DNA from: Mycobacterium conspicuum
GTDB lineage: Bacteria > Actinomycetota > Actinomycetes > Mycobacteriales > Mycobacteriaceae
NCBI RefSeq assembly: GCF_010730195.1
Contig: NZ_AP022613.1
Span: 4,278,001 to 4,342,000 of the forward strand
Length of the DNA stretch: 64,000 bases
Reading direction: 5' to 3'
Position numbers and translations under genes: made by a program. Position 1 is the stretch's first letter. Each line of letters starts with the position of its first letter. Shown here one piece after another: positions 41,744 through 54,800 of the stretch. Below the pieces are notes generated by a model that worked only from the letters and a program-made list of their open reading frames with translations, had not been told where the DNA came from and made no database searches.

Positions 41744-42880
41744 ATGAGCTCTCCTTTCTTCATTGACCCGTCCGTCGTCCAATGGGTGACCGAAAATCTC
41801 GACAACATTGGCGAGAACCTGGCCAGCAGCCACGCGGCCGCGGCGGGCCCGACCACCGGGGTGGTGCCGGCGGCGGCCGACGAGGTGTCGACGGCGATCG
41901 CATCGCTGTTCGGCCGGCACGCGGAGGGGTATCAGTCGCTGGCCGCGAAGGCAGCCGCCTTCCATGACCAGTTCACCCGCAACCTGGCGGCCAGTGGGGC
42001 TTCGTACAAGTCCGCCGAGGCGGCCGCGGTGCACGAGCTGCAGAGCGTGGCCCGCGCGCCGGGTGCGGCGATCAACGGCGCAGTCGCGGCGGCCACCGGG
42101 CGTCCGCTGATCGGCAACGGTGCCAATGGGACCACCGGCGTCGACGGGCAAGGGACGGCCGGCGGGGACGGCGGCTGGTTGTTCGGCAACGGCGGCGCCG
42201 GTGGCAACAGCACGGCGTCCGGCGCGATGGGCGGTGCCGGTGGGTCGGCGGGATTGATCGGTAGGGGCGGAGCCGGCGGCATGGGCGGTGCCGGCGCTGC
42301 CGGCGGTGCCGGTGGCGACGGTGGGTTCCTCAACGGCAGCGGCGGGGCCGGCGGTGCCGGCGGCGCAGCCATCACTCCAGGTGGTGTCGGTGGTGCCGGC
42401 GGGGCCGGCGGCGACGCCGGGTTCTTCGGGGGCTTTGGCGGTCACGGTGGTGCTGGCGGCGCGGGCGCCCCGGGTGCTTCAAGCACTGTCCCAGTCATTC
42501 CCGGTCAAGACGGTGGTGCCGGTGGTGCCGGCGGTGCCGGCGGCCGGTCCGGGTTCTTCGTGGGCGGCGGCGGCGACGGCGGCGCCGGCGGGGTTGGCGG
42601 CGCCGGCGGCAACGGCGGTGGGGCGCTCTCTGCGGGCGGCGCCGGCGGCGACGGCGGTCAGGGCGGAGCCGGAGGCCACGGCCCGGCCTTCGTGGGCAAC
42701 GGCGGTAACGGCGGTCCCGGCGGTAACGGCGGTAACGGCGGTGACGGCGGTCCCGGCGCGCCCGGCGGCCCCGGCGGCTTGGGCGGACCGGGCGGAACCG
42801 GTGGTCCCGGCGCCATCATTGGTGCCCACGGCGCTCAGGGCGCATCGGGTATGCCGGGTGCCCACGGCGCGACCGGGTAG
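41744..42880 (+). CDS. PE_PGRS family protein (378 aa)
   Basis: PE domain residues 1-100 diverge from the other two (starts [40 protein letters not shown]). A linker ending in [16 protein letters not shown] follows, then ~240 residues of Gly-Ala repeats ending [20 protein letters not shown] 41744 with GGGGTGG ~8 nt upstream. Plus strand, compact, intact. It is at the border between the conserved block and the accessory island. Confidence 0.92.
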   Translation: MSSPFFIDPSVVQWVTENLDNIGENLASSHAAAAGPTTGVVPAAADEVSTAIASLFGRHAEGYQSLAAKAAAFHDQFTRNLAASGASYKSAEAAAVHELQSVARAPGAAINGAVAAATGRPLIGNGANGTTGVDGQGTAGGDGGWLFGNGGAGGNSTASGAMGGAGGSAGLIGRGGAGGMGGAGAAGGAGGDGGFLNGSGGAGGAGGAAITPGGVGGAGGAGGDAGFFGGFGGHGGAGGAGAPGASSTVPVIPGQDGGAGGAGGAGGRSGFFVGGGGDGGAGGVGGAGGNGGGALSAGGAGGDGGQGGAGGHGPAFVGNGGNGGPGGNGGNGGDGGPGAPGGPGGLGGPGGTGGPGAIIGAHGAQGASGMPGAHGATG

Positions 42881-45081
<2,201 letters not shown>

Positions 45082-45271
45082 GGCTCGCTCACCGAAATCG
45101 CTTGAGTAGCACTGCGTTTGCGAGGCACCGATGATCGGCGGGCTGACATCGGCCCAAAAGCGTTGCGGCCGATAGCCGCGAGGAAACTTCGGACGTGCGG
45201 TGTCGAATATTGTTGGGCCGCTGGCCATCTCATATAGGGTGTCCGACGACCACCGCCGGGCCTCGATCCGG

Positions 45272-47128
45272 TCAGTGGGGTGTTTTCGGCCGACGTGCCT
45301 TCTTGGCCGGCGCCTTCTTCGCGGCCCGTGCCGGGGCTTTGGGTTGTTGCACGGGTCGGACCGCGGCGACGCAGAGCACCTCGTCGAGGCTGGCGGTCTG
45401 CAGGCCGACAGCGGCCGCCCGCCAACCTAGTTCGGCGATGGGATCTGGGTCGCTGGCCACAATGCCGCCGGCCCGATCCAGGCGTGCGATGTCGAACATC
45501 GCCGGGCCGCTGGCCACCGCCTCGGCCAGGACGTAGCGGCCGGCGTCGGGTGAGCGGCGCACCTCGTGTTCGGCCGCGCAGACGCCGGTCAGCTTGTCCG
45601 CGTCGGCGAAGTTGATCCCCACCTGGACTACCTGTGGTTCGGAGGCAAGCACCGCGATCATGCGGGTGATGTAATTGTCGGGCGCAAAGAACTGCCAGCC
45701 TTGGGCCAGGTGTAGCCAGAAGCGTCCCTGGATCTGAGCGCGAAGCTGCGCGAGCTGTATGGCGGGCGCGTCGCTGGTGCAATCGACAAACTCGAGGAAC
45801 CCGTAACGCTCACGCAGCAGCGCGCGGTCGGAGGCCGACAAGACGGCATCGACCACGAGGAACCGCCCGAACCACAGTGACAGATCGAGGCAGCAGTTCA
45901 GAAACGAGTTAATGGCCTGTTCAGTGGTCTCGCGGTCGGGTCCGGCGACCAGGCTGACGACCACCTTGGCCTCGCCCGGACCGGCGACCAGACGATGCGC
46001 CAGTGCCTCGGGATAAACCGACGCCGCCGCGAACATGACTGGCACACTGAAATCGCGGTTGGCCGCAATGCGTTGGCGATCACCGTCAGGGATGCCGGAG
46101 CTGGCCAGCAGGCGCCGGCACAGCCCAAACGCCTCCGCGTGCTTGCCAAGCTGGGAGGCGCACACCGCCTGCTCGTCCATCGCGCGCCAGGCATAGACGT
46201 CTGCGCCGATAAACAAGAGGTCGTTTTCGGGAAACGGGATTTGGGCCGCGCGCTGGGCGAACAAGTGGCCGGGCAGGTAGCGCTCGTCTTCGCGGTACCG
46301 CCGCGCGATGGCATACAGCGCCTCGGCGCGGGTCGGTCGAAACTCCCAGGCCTGTATGTAGACATCCTGGACAACCTGCCATGGCCACCCGAGGTGCGCC
46401 ATCGACTCCGCGAGCCGGACGATCGAGTAATAGACCTCCTCGTCCGAGCCCTCCATCTCGACGCGGCGCTCATACCACTTGCGCGCGTTGGCGAAATCCT
46501 CCAGATCGAAGTAGCTCTGGGCCAAATAGAACACCGATCGCGCATGCTCGGGGTTGCGTTCGACCTCGGCCAGCAACAGATCGCGGTCATGCGCATACTT
46601 CTGCGCATCTCGGTTGCGGGCACCGAGGCGACGGGATTCGACGTAGTAGTCGCTCTCGAGGCGCTTAACGATGCAGTCAGGCTCCCAGACGGCCGTCTCG
46701 TGGACGACGCCTTCGTAGCGCACGGGGACCCCGTCGCGAAACAATTGCGGGCGCCAGTACATGAAGGAGGCATCGCCGAGGCGCATGCGGTAGATGTCGG
46801 CGCTGAGTTCGGTGAAGTCGGGTGTGCCCACGACGATGTCGTCGGCGTCGATGACCCAGATGTAGTCGCCGTGGCCTTGGGCGAGGTTCAGCGCCTCGGT
46901 GCGGTTGTGTCCGAAATCCCGCCAGGGTCGTTCGTGAAGCTCGCCGGGGATGCCCAGCCGGGCCATGTGATTGCGGATCAGATCCTGGGTCCCGTCGGTG
47001 GAACCGGTGTCGACGATCACCCACGAGCTGATGTAGGGCGCGACCGAATCGAGCGTCTCCGCGACGACGTCGGCCTCGTCTTTCACGATCATGTTCAGAC
47101 AGATCGCGAAGCGTGCGGTCACTGGCAT
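45272..47128 (-). CDS. GT2 glycosyltransferase with TPR-like middle and degenerate GT-A-like C-terminal module (family member 1)
   Basis: 618 residues. Head: SunS-like GT2 (CLNMIVKDEADVVAETLDSV; VDTGSTDGTQDLI; catalytic metal motif WVIDADD ~92-98). Middle: TPR-like helices ~185-350 (ARSVFYLAQSYFDLEDFANA; WEFRPTRAEALYAIARRYRE). C-module ~388-580: VVVSLVAGPDRETTEQAINS, FLVVDAVLSASDRALLRERY, then GRFWLHLAQGWQFFAPDNYI. In the C-module the acidic residues expected after HL are replaced (AQG), so it is probably non-catalytic. A histone-like basic tail (PARAAKKAPAKKARRPKTPH) ends it. ATG 47128; GTG 47134 possible. Middle and C-module recur at 47668, 61032 and 63307. Confidence 0.88.
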   Translation of the reverse strand: MPVTARFAICLNMIVKDEADVVAETLDSVAPYISSWVIVDTGSTDGTQDLIRNHMARLGIPGELHERPWRDFGHNRTEALNLAQGHGDYIWVIDADDIVVGTPDFTELSADIYRMRLGDASFMYWRPQLFRDGVPVRYEGVVHETAVWEPDCIVKRLESDYYVESRRLGARNRDAQKYAHDRDLLLAEVERNPEHARSVFYLAQSYFDLEDFANARKWYERRVEMEGSDEEVYYSIVRLAESMAHLGWPWQVVQDVYIQAWEFRPTRAEALYAIARRYREDERYLPGHLFAQRAAQIPFPENDLLFIGADVYAWRAMDEQAVCASQLGKHAEAFGLCRRLLASSGIPDGDRQRIAANRDFSVPVMFAAASVYPEALAHRLVAGPGEAKVVVSLVAGPDRETTEQAINSFLNCCLDLSLWFGRFLVVDAVLSASDRALLRERYGFLEFVDCTSDAPAIQLAQLRAQIQGRFWLHLAQGWQFFAPDNYITRMIAVLASEPQVVQVGINFADADKLTGVCAAEHEVRRSPDAGRYVLAEAVASGPAMFDIARLDRAGGIVASDPDPIAELGWRAAAVGLQTASLDEVLCVAAVRPVQQPKAPARAAKKAPAKKARRPKTPH

Positions 47129-47667
47129 GGACACTGCTCAGAGTTTACAGAGCAATCGCGCGTCGCGGATCGGGTTGCCCGCGAGAAGTCACGGCGGCTG
47201 TGGATCATTGGGCGTTCCGTCCGGCAAGCAACCGCCGCGACGACAGCACCGCCTGCCCGCTCGCACAACCCTGGTTCACGAAAGCACCTGTCTTGCAAGG
47301 GCTGAGACTCGCCCGGTGAATTCGGCCCGTCTTGAAACTGGTTGCGGCCGATGGCGAAACGACGACGAGACGCCACCGCCGCGGCTGGATGCGCCGACTT
47401 CGGACGGCTCGGGGGTGCGTCGACGTGAAGGTCATATTTGGCTGGTGTCTAACAGATCTCGTGGGGTACGTGGGAACCGTCGTGCGGTTGAGCCTGCTGT
47501 GACGGCTGGGGGCGGCGTGCGACGGGCTGTTGCGGATCGGCTGTGCTGCAGGGCTTTCCGGTCCTGCGGGCACGACCTGCCACCGTGGGCCGGTGGCGGC
47601 GCCGTCTCCGGGCCGGCCGCGCCCCAAACGGGGTCAGGCCCAGCACCTCTTGCGGTAATTTGCACCT
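47129..47667. other. Intergenic region with repeat copy B
   Basis: Shared upstream region of two divergent glycosyltransferase-like genes. Contains the dispersed repeat at 47532-47571. Overlapping open frames on both strands show no protein character. Confidence 0.45.
47532..47571 (+). repeat. Dispersed ~40-bp repeat, copy B
   Basis: Inverted counterpart of 43212-43253, 3 mismatches in 40. It lies ~100 bases upstream of the start at 47668. Confidence 0.75.
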
Positions 47668-49836
47668 ATGAGCTTCGCCGTCGCGGTTGTGGTACCGCCC
47701 AACCACCATGACATCAGCGGCGGAGCATTCAACGAGGTCGCCGAGGCATTGCACCATGGCCTGCTGGCACTTGGCCACGACTCGGTGCTGACCAACCGCC
47801 TCGACCTCGACGACCGCCGCACCATCGTGCTCGGCGGAAATTTGCTCGTCCAGTACGCCATGGCGCCGCCCAAAAACCCGATCTTCTACAACCTCGAGCA
47901 ATTGGGTAACGACCTGCCGTGGATGACGATGCCTGAGTTCGTCGACCTTTTCCGGCGCTACCCGCACTGGGACTACAGCCAGGCCAACATCGAGTACCTC
48001 GCGGCCCGGGGACTGCCCCGGCCCACCCACGTTCCGATCGGATACGTGCCCGAGCTGACCCGGATCCCCCCCGTCACCGAGGACATCGACGTGTTGTTCT
48101 ACGGCGCGCTCAACGGGCGCCGCTACGCCGTGCTCCGGGAGCTGCACGACCGGGGCCTTCGGGTCAAATGGCTGACGGGCGCCTACGGGGCGAGCCGCGA
48201 TGCCTGGATCGCACGCTCGAAGATCGTCCTTAACATCCACTACTGGGAAGCGAAGATCTTCGAAATCACGCGTGTTTCCTATCTGCTCGCCAATCGGCGG
48301 GCCGTGGTGTCCGAGCGTGGCGCCGATCCGACATTGGAGCGCGAATTTCAGGGAGGCATCGCGCTCGCCGACTACGACGAACTCGTCGATCGCTGTGTGG
48401 AACTCGTCGGCGACGAGCGCGCGCGCCGCGAGCTCGCCGAACGGGGCTACCAGGCTTTCGCCGCTCGCGACCAGGCCGCGATCCTGGACCGCGCCCTGTC
48501 GGAGGGCCCCGTTGCGCGGGACGTCCCTTGCGTCGATGTGCGCCTCGACGGCAACGGCCGCAGTGCCGATGATCAGTTAAGCGACCGCCTACAGTTCACC
48601 TTCGGCCTGTTCAAACACAAGTCCGCGCAGGAGCGAGATTGGTTGCTGGCCAAGGTCAAACGCAACCCCGAGGATGCCCGGTCGGTGTTTTTCCTCGCCG
48701 AGACCTACTGCCGCATGGAGGATTTCGACAACGCGCGCCGGTGGTGTGAGCGGCGGATCGAGATGGGCGGCTGCGACGAGGAGGTCTACTGGGCGATGTA
48801 CCGGCTCGCGGATTCGATGTCGAACCTCGGTGAACCGTGGCCGGATGTTCAGGACGCCTACCTCAAGGCGTGGAAATTTCGACCGACCCGCGCCGAGGCG
48901 TTGCATGCCCTCGCGTATCGGTGTCGCGCCGAGCAGCGCTATTGGCCCGGTTATTTGTTTGCCCAGCGCGCCGCCGAAATCCCCTTTCCCGACGAGGATC
49001 TCTTTGTCCCCCGATACGCGGAGATCTACGCGTGGCGCGCAATCGATGAGCAGGCGGTATGCGCATCCCAGCTTGGCCAGCATGTGGAGGCGTTCGGGCT
49101 GTGCCGGCGCTTGCTGGCCCGCCCCGACCTCCCCGATCCTGACCGGCAACGGATTGCGACCAACCGCGACTTTTCGGTGCCGACCATGTTGGAGGCGGCC
49201 GCGCCCTACCCCGAAGCCGTGGCGCAGTCCCTGGGCGCCGGTCCGGGTGAGGCCGGAGTGACCGTCAGCCTGGTCGCCGGGCCGGACCGCGAGACCACCG
49301 AGCAGACCGTGAACTCGTTTCTGAACTGCTGCCTCGATGTGTCGCGGATCGGGCGCTTTGTGGTGCTCGACACCGGCCTGTCCGCTTCCGACCGCGCGAA
49401 ACTGCGCAAGCGCTACGGGTTCCTCGAGTTCGCACGTCGCCGATCCGGCGACAAGCCCGCCCCCGTGTTGGCGCAGCTGCGCGCTCAGATCGACGGACGG
49501 TTCTGGCTGCACCTGGGTGCGGGCTGGCGGTTTTTCGCCCCCGAGAATTTCATCACCCGCCTGACCGCCGTGCTGGACGCCGAACCGCAAGTGTTCCAGG
49601 TGGGCATCAATTTCGAAGATGCGGTCACGCTGACCGGCGCCTGCGCAGCGGAGGACGCGGTGCGCCGAGCCGCCGACGCCGGCCGCTATCTGCTCACCGA
49701 CAGGCTGGCGAGCGGCCCGGCGATGTTCGACACCGCACGCCTGGATCGATCCCGCGGTGCGCCGAGCAGCGGCGCCGCGCTGCGCACCGCCAGCCTCGAC
49801 GAAGTGCTTTGCATCAGCTATCGGATCGGCGCGTGA
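47668..49836 (+). CDS. GT-B-like (CgeB/GT4-type) glycosyltransferase with TPR-like middle and degenerate GT-A-like C-terminal module (family member 2)
   Basis: 722 residues. Head ~1-290 resembles GT-B/CgeB-type transferases (IFYNLEQLGNDLPW; DVLFYGALNGRRYAVLRELH; KIVLNIHYWEAKIFEITRVS; YDELVDRCVELVGDERAR). TPR-like middle ~323-500 (ARSVFFLAETYCRMEDFDNA; WKFRPTRAEALHALAYRCRA). C-module ~530-722 (VTVSLVAGPDRETTEQTVNS; GRFWLHLGAGWRFFAPENFI; ASLDEVLCIS). In the C-module, GAG replaces the expected acidic cluster after HL. The head is unrelated to member 1 while the rest is clearly homologous. ATG 47668, weak ribosome binding site. Ends with a 19-bp convergent overlap with the next gene. Confidence 0.88.
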   Translation: MSFAVAVVVPPNHHDISGGAFNEVAEALHHGLLALGHDSVLTNRLDLDDRRTIVLGGNLLVQYAMAPPKNPIFYNLEQLGNDLPWMTMPEFVDLFRRYPHWDYSQANIEYLAARGLPRPTHVPIGYVPELTRIPPVTEDIDVLFYGALNGRRYAVLRELHDRGLRVKWLTGAYGASRDAWIARSKIVLNIHYWEAKIFEITRVSYLLANRRAVVSERGADPTLEREFQGGIALADYDELVDRCVELVGDERARRELAERGYQAFAARDQAAILDRALSEGPVARDVPCVDVRLDGNGRSADDQLSDRLQFTFGLFKHKSAQERDWLLAKVKRNPEDARSVFFLAETYCRMEDFDNARRWCERRIEMGGCDEEVYWAMYRLADSMSNLGEPWPDVQDAYLKAWKFRPTRAEALHALAYRCRAEQRYWPGYLFAQRAAEIPFPDEDLFVPRYAEIYAWRAIDEQAVCASQLGQHVEAFGLCRRLLARPDLPDPDRQRIATNRDFSVPTMLEAAAPYPEAVAQSLGAGPGEAGVTVSLVAGPDRETTEQTVNSFLNCCLDVSRIGRFVVLDTGLSASDRAKLRKRYGFLEFARRRSGDKPAPVLAQLRAQIDGRFWLHLGAGWRFFAPENFITRLTAVLDAEPQVFQVGINFEDAVTLTGACAAEDAVRRAADAGRYLLTDRLASGPAMFDTARLDRSRGAPSSGAALRTASLDEVLCISYRIGA

Positions 49837-50987
49837 TCGACACGCCAGTACGTGCCCCATCCGTCAATCGGCAGTATGGGCGATGTGATCTCGTAGCGTT
49901 CACGGAAATCGTCAACAGCCTTCGCGCAGGCGGGCAGCATGTAGTCGTCGACTATTACGAAGCCGCCATACGGCACCTTGTGATAGAGCGCGTCCAATGC
50001 TTCGATCGTCGATTCATACATGTCGCCATCAAGCCGCAATACAGCTAATCGATCGATGGGGGCGTCCGGCAACGTGTCCTTGAACCAACCCTCGAGGAAA
50101 ACGACCCGTTCGTCCAGCAACCCGAAACGCCGGAAATTATTTTCGACATCGGCCCGCGAGACCTCGAGTTGGGTGCGGGTATGGTGCTGATCGCCCGCAT
50201 CGGCGGGGAAATTTTCTGGGTCTGGCGGTGGAAGTCCGGCGAAGCTGTCTGCCACGAAGACACGGCGGCTGCGATCGCCGTATGCCTCTAAAATTCCTTT
50301 CATCAGAATGCAGGCGCCGCCGCGCCACACGCCGGTCTCGGCAAAGTCGCCCTCGACGCCATCGAGTAGCACCGTTTCGCAGGCGAAGCGCAGATTTCGC
50401 ATGCGAACACCCCCGATCATCGAGAACGAGAGCGAAGGCCAGTCCCGCCCTAAAAGACGGGTGTTGGGATCGAACTTGCCGTCCGACCAATCGTCGCAGG
50501 GCGCATCTTCGAAGAGCATGCCGGTCAGCGACGCCTCGAGAAGATTGAGATATCGCTGAACCAATCTGCTTCGGCCCAAGTCTTGGTGCGCCGACTCTTG
50601 AAACTGCGTGGAGGGCGTAACTGCCGAGGTTTGCTGGCCGCTTATTTCGGCGATCACCTCGCGGCGTCCATCCTCGAAGACAACCCTCACAGCAAGGGCG
50701 AAGGCCTTGGCGAGTCCGGCCGTTTCGATCGCCTTCGAGAACCCCACCTGTGGCGAACTGCCATACATCTTGGCCACATCGGGACGCGCAAGAGTTAGCT
50801 CGCAGCTCGCAACCACGTTGTGCTCGTGGACCAACTCCAACCAGGCTACGGGCGCCGTGGTTACCACCCACCCGGTGACCTCCAACGCGAATCCGTCGAC
50901 CGGACCCGTCCGCGGGTCGTCGAGCCATGCAGCTTTGATCAGGTCACCGCCGGGGCACAGGGTGACCTCGGAGATCTCCACTCCCAT
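49818..50987 (-). CDS. TylF/MycF-type sugar O-methyltransferase with N-terminal beta domain
   Basis: 389 residues. The C-terminal ~240 match TylF/MycF macrocin O-methyltransferases: GDFAETGVWRGGACILMKGI, FVADSFAGLPPPD, ERVVFLEGWFKDTLPDAPID, LRLDGDMYESTIEALDALY, FVIVDDYMLPACAKAVDDF (metal-binding Asp pair). These enzymes methylate sugar hydroxyls with Mg. The N-terminal ~140 residues are beta-rich (GFALEVTGWVVTTAPVAWLE) and not part of the family. ATG 50987 with GGAGGGA ~10 nt upstream. Probably first or second in a minus-strand set with the genes at 51060-57182. Confidence 0.9.
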   Translation of the reverse strand: MGVEISEVTLCPGGDLIKAAWLDDPRTGPVDGFALEVTGWVVTTAPVAWLELVHEHNVVASCELTLARPDVAKMYGSSPQVGFSKAIETAGLAKAFALAVRVVFEDGRREVIAEISGQQTSAVTPSTQFQESAHQDLGRSRLVQRYLNLLEASLTGMLFEDAPCDDWSDGKFDPNTRLLGRDWPSLSFSMIGGVRMRNLRFACETVLLDGVEGDFAETGVWRGGACILMKGILEAYGDRSRRVFVADSFAGLPPPDPENFPADAGDQHHTRTQLEVSRADVENNFRRFGLLDERVVFLEGWFKDTLPDAPIDRLAVLRLDGDMYESTIEALDALYHKVPYGGFVIVDDYMLPACAKAVDDFRERYEITSPILPIDGWGTYWRVDHAPIR

Positions 50988-51059
50988 ACGCGACCCGTCC
51001 CTCCTCGTTGGGGCAGTGCACCTTTCGCTCAGGCCAAAGCTAGCCTGCCCGGTGGTCCC

Positions 51060-51836
51060 TCACGTCCCGAAGAGGTGTTCCCCACCGGGAAGGGGCAGCC
51101 AGCGGTTTCCCATCCGAGGTGCCGAGAACTCGCGCGAAGGGTCGTCGTCCTTCTCGAAGACGGTCAGGTAGGGGTAGACGTGCATCGATCCCACCGATCG
51201 CTGGAACGCCTCCGGGATCTGTCCGTCGTGGGGGTCCAGCACGCCGGGTTTGGGCTGGCCCCACGCGTGGATGTTGCGGGAGAGGCCAGCCGCGTAGTCG
51301 TGGAACTCGTTGTGCACCGAATAGTTGTCTTCGACCATGTACACGCCCCCCGGGCGCAGGTGCGGCAACAGGGCTTTGAGACTGATGATCTGGTGGGCGA
51401 GGATGTGGCTCCCATCGTCTATGACGATGTCGAGCTGGGGAACCAGCTCGCGCACCGCGTTCCAGAACCACACATCTCCCTGGTCGCCGACCAGGATTTG
51501 GATTGACTCCTGCTCGTACGCCTTGCAGTCCTCGCGGATGTCGACGCCATACACGTGACAGTCGGGGCCGAAGTAGTCCTTCCACATCTGCAGGCTGCCG
51601 CCGCTGAAGACACCGATCTCGAGGATGTGCACCTCCGTGCCGACGAACTTGGCGAAGTGCCGGTGGTAGGCGTCCATGTAGTGGCGCCACTTCCAGATGC
51701 CATCCCCCTCGACGTGACCCTCGAAGTAGGTCTCGAGAGGGTTGGGCTCGCGCTCCCTCGTGGGCGCCACGGCGCCAAGGTGGCAGTAGGACGCCATCCC
51801 GTCGGTCAGCCCTTTGACGTACACGCTGAAATTCAT
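51060..51836 (-). CDS. Class I SAM-dependent methyltransferase (MycE / cephalosporin hydroxylase-like fold)
   Basis: 258 residues. MDAYHRHFAKFVGTEVHILE then IGVFSGGSLQMWKDYFGPDC (motif I), VYGVDIREDCKAYEQESIQI, LDIVIDDGSHILAHQIISLK (metal-binding region), GGVYMVEDNYSVH. Pattern resembles MycE-type sugar O-methyltransferases and CmcI-like proteins. ATG 51836 with AAGGGGA upstream. It lies between two other transferase genes on the same strand. A sugar O-methylation role is inferred from context. Confidence 0.88.
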   Translation of the reverse strand: MNFSVYVKGLTDGMASYCHLGAVAPTREREPNPLETYFEGHVEGDGIWKWRHYMDAYHRHFAKFVGTEVHILEIGVFSGGSLQMWKDYFGPDCHVYGVDIREDCKAYEQESIQILVGDQGDVWFWNAVRELVPQLDIVIDDGSHILAHQIISLKALLPHLRPGGVYMVEDNYSVHNEFHDYAAGLSRNIHAWGQPKPGVLDPHDGQIPEAFQRSVGSMHVYPYLTVFEKDDDPSREFSAPRMGNRWLPLPGGEHLFGT

Positions 51837-51898
51837 TTCGTCGTCCCCTTATCGTCAGATGTCGATTCTTGTGCTGTACCGATGCCGATCCTGAGTTC

Positions 51899-54800
51899 TC
51901 AACTCAACTCAAGCTGCTTTTGCTCCGGCGGCAAGCCCTCCGCGTGAGTTGGAATGGGTCGGCCGAGCGCCTGCAGCGCGGAAATCAGAATGTCTTTCCA
52001 GCATCCGATCGAAAGGGTGCTCCAGTCGTCGTTCCACCCCGAAAATTTGTCGAGGTAGCCCTTCACCAGATTATTTCCGACGATCTCGCACTGCCCGACT
52101 AAGTGCCTCTCGTCCGGTCCGGCGACGGTGACCCAGAGCAACGCGGCATTCGGGTTGTAGCGGCGCATCAAGCTGATGACCGGCAAAACCTCGGAGTCGT
52201 CCAGCGGGGCGTACTTTCTGAGGAGAACGAACACCTTTTCGCCGTCCTCGAGATCTTCCCTGAGGAGTCGCGCCAACATTTTCAATCGCGCCGATTCCTT
52301 GTGGCGCACCGCATCGACATCCGGATTCTGGTCAGCCCGCAAAAGCGTGTGCGTGATCATGTCGAGGCTTTTGTACTCGCTGTGATATTCTCCGGTCGCG
52401 CAGGGGTAAATGTGCAGTTTCTCTTCGCCGGCGATTTCCGAAAATTCGCTGCGCAGGCATTGAATCACGCCATGCAGCCTGATATTAGACCATCTGAACA
52501 ATCCCAGAGGCTCGGCTTCGCACTGCCGTTGGACTAATCCAAACTCACAGTCCTGTCCCAGGCTTTGGAATTTGGCAGCGACCCGTTTCCAGTCGGGAGC
52601 TAAGGCTTGTGCGCGCCAATCGCTCGACACAAAGTGGCCCGTCTTACCGCGCCAGCCCACCGATTCATCGGCCTCCGTCGCCGGCAGCACAACGGCCTCG
52701 TGCACCGCGATGGCCAGCTCGCGAGAAGCTGACGCGACCCTCTGTTGGCTGCCCGCATCCGGATGCACGAGTGAGATCGCCAGCTTTTCCGAGTCCACCG
52801 CCTCCGCCGGGACCCGAAAGCCGATCCAGCCAGACAATACGAGCGTCACTTCGGCAACCGTCTCAGTCCCGCAAACGACGGTGCAGCGCTGACAGTCATT
52901 CTGACCATTTGCCAGGTACGGCGTGACCCGCAACATCAGGATGTAATCGGCGGCGTCGCGTTCCGGCGGCATCGGCACGGCGAGCACGCTATATGTGCCG
53001 GTCAGCCAGCGACAAGAATTTTCTTGGAAGGACCAGCCCGAGCCAACTACATCGTTGCTGTGGCCGCTTGCGCCAAGAGAAATCCAATCTCCAAATTGCG
53101 TCCGCGCCTGCGGGCCGGCCGTGGCAGCGAGCTGAGCCAGCTGCGTTTGCACCATGTCTAAAGACCGGGCCCGCAGCCAGATCGAGCCGCCGGGATTCTT
53201 CAGGAACAGCGGGTTGGTCTCATGAACCAACACCCGCTGTCGGTGGGCGAACAAGCCATTCCAAAACACCACCTCGAACGCCGGGTTATACATCAAAAAC
53301 GCGCGCAGGGCGTAGATTTCGTTCCATGACCTGCTGTTCCCGAACAGCCAGTGCCGCGGATATTCGAACGGGTAGGAAATGGCCTGAAAATGTACCAGCA
53401 CGCCCTTTTTGAGGCTGGGCAGGATGGAAAACAGCGCGAAGTGCACATCGCTGGCGGTCTTGAGGACGTGGGTCGAGTCAATCAACAGGATGTCGTTTTC
53501 GTCGAGCTTGGAGAACGTCGAAACCGGCACATCCTGAACCAGCGCCTCGACGATATCAACGCGGGAATGGTCTTCTTCGCGAAGCCTGCTGCGAAGGCGA
53601 TCGGCGTTCGGGTCGATGCAGGTCAACGTGAAGTCGCTGAGACCGACATGGTCAACGGCGTCAAGGATGCAGGCCGAAGAGAATCCTGATCCGACCTCGA
53701 TGACGTTCTTCGGTTTAAAGTGGGCAATCATCGCGCGCAGCGTCATGGCGTCGCCGTACGGGTACCTGCCGTCGTCGTAATAGAAGCGATTCTTGCCGTC
53801 GTCATGCTCGCCGAAAGGCGTGTTCTTGATGAGTTCCGAATTTTCTATCCAGAACCGCGCCATGGCGAATTCATCGAAATGAATGCCTTTGATGTCGCTA
53901 GGTTCCTGCAGGTACTGCTTCTCGACGTATCCGGCAATGGTCGATGGATCCACGATGGGTGAATACCTCTGCCACTGCGTGTACTCTTTCGAGTTGACGA
54001 AGGCGAAATAGATTTGCTCGGCCGGCAAGGTGGTGGCGGCGGTCACCCAGTGCGCGAGCTCAGCCGGTGTCGGTTCTCGCTTCAGGATGGTGGCGTAGAG
54101 GCTGGCGATATATTCCTCGGCGGCCGCGGGGCCCATGCGCGGTGTCGTCTGCGCATCTGGAGCGACTCGCGACCGGCTTTTGTAGTCCTCCGACGACACG
54201 AACTGTTCCACCAGGTCCGGCACCGTCATTCCCTCGCGCGCGCCTTCGCGCGCATAGGCAGACCAGACCTTCAGTTCGTTTTCCTGGGGCGCGAGACCCA
54301 ACAGGTCTCGGTAAACGCCGCGAACGGTTGCTTCGGCGTCGACAATCTCTGTGCCCCGCACGTCTGACGCGCGCTTCGGCGGCAGGCGCTCGATCAACTC
54401 GGCCAATCGTTCCGCCAATTTCAGGTACACCACGCGGTGATAGTGGTTACCGAGTTCTTGTATTTGCTCGTCGTCGTCCACGAAGTCGCTGAAACAGGCG
54501 ACCGCTACGTATGGGTACGCGCGCGCGATGCTTTTGACCAATTCGTTGTAACGCGCGGTTCGCGGCTCGGACTGAACGACACCCTGCACGCGATGGCGAT
54601 CATGATCCAGCAGCAAGATGAGCTTGGCACCGACCGGAACGTGTTCCAGCAACGCCCACAGCGTCGCCGCCCTCCTCGCGTCGGACATCGGCCGTGCCTT
54701 GCGATAGTTTTTCCGGACGTGCCGAGCGACCTCGATGAGATGCCGACGTGTTCTCTCATCGGCCCCGTCCTGCTCTTCGACGAGGCGCTCGAACTCCCCC

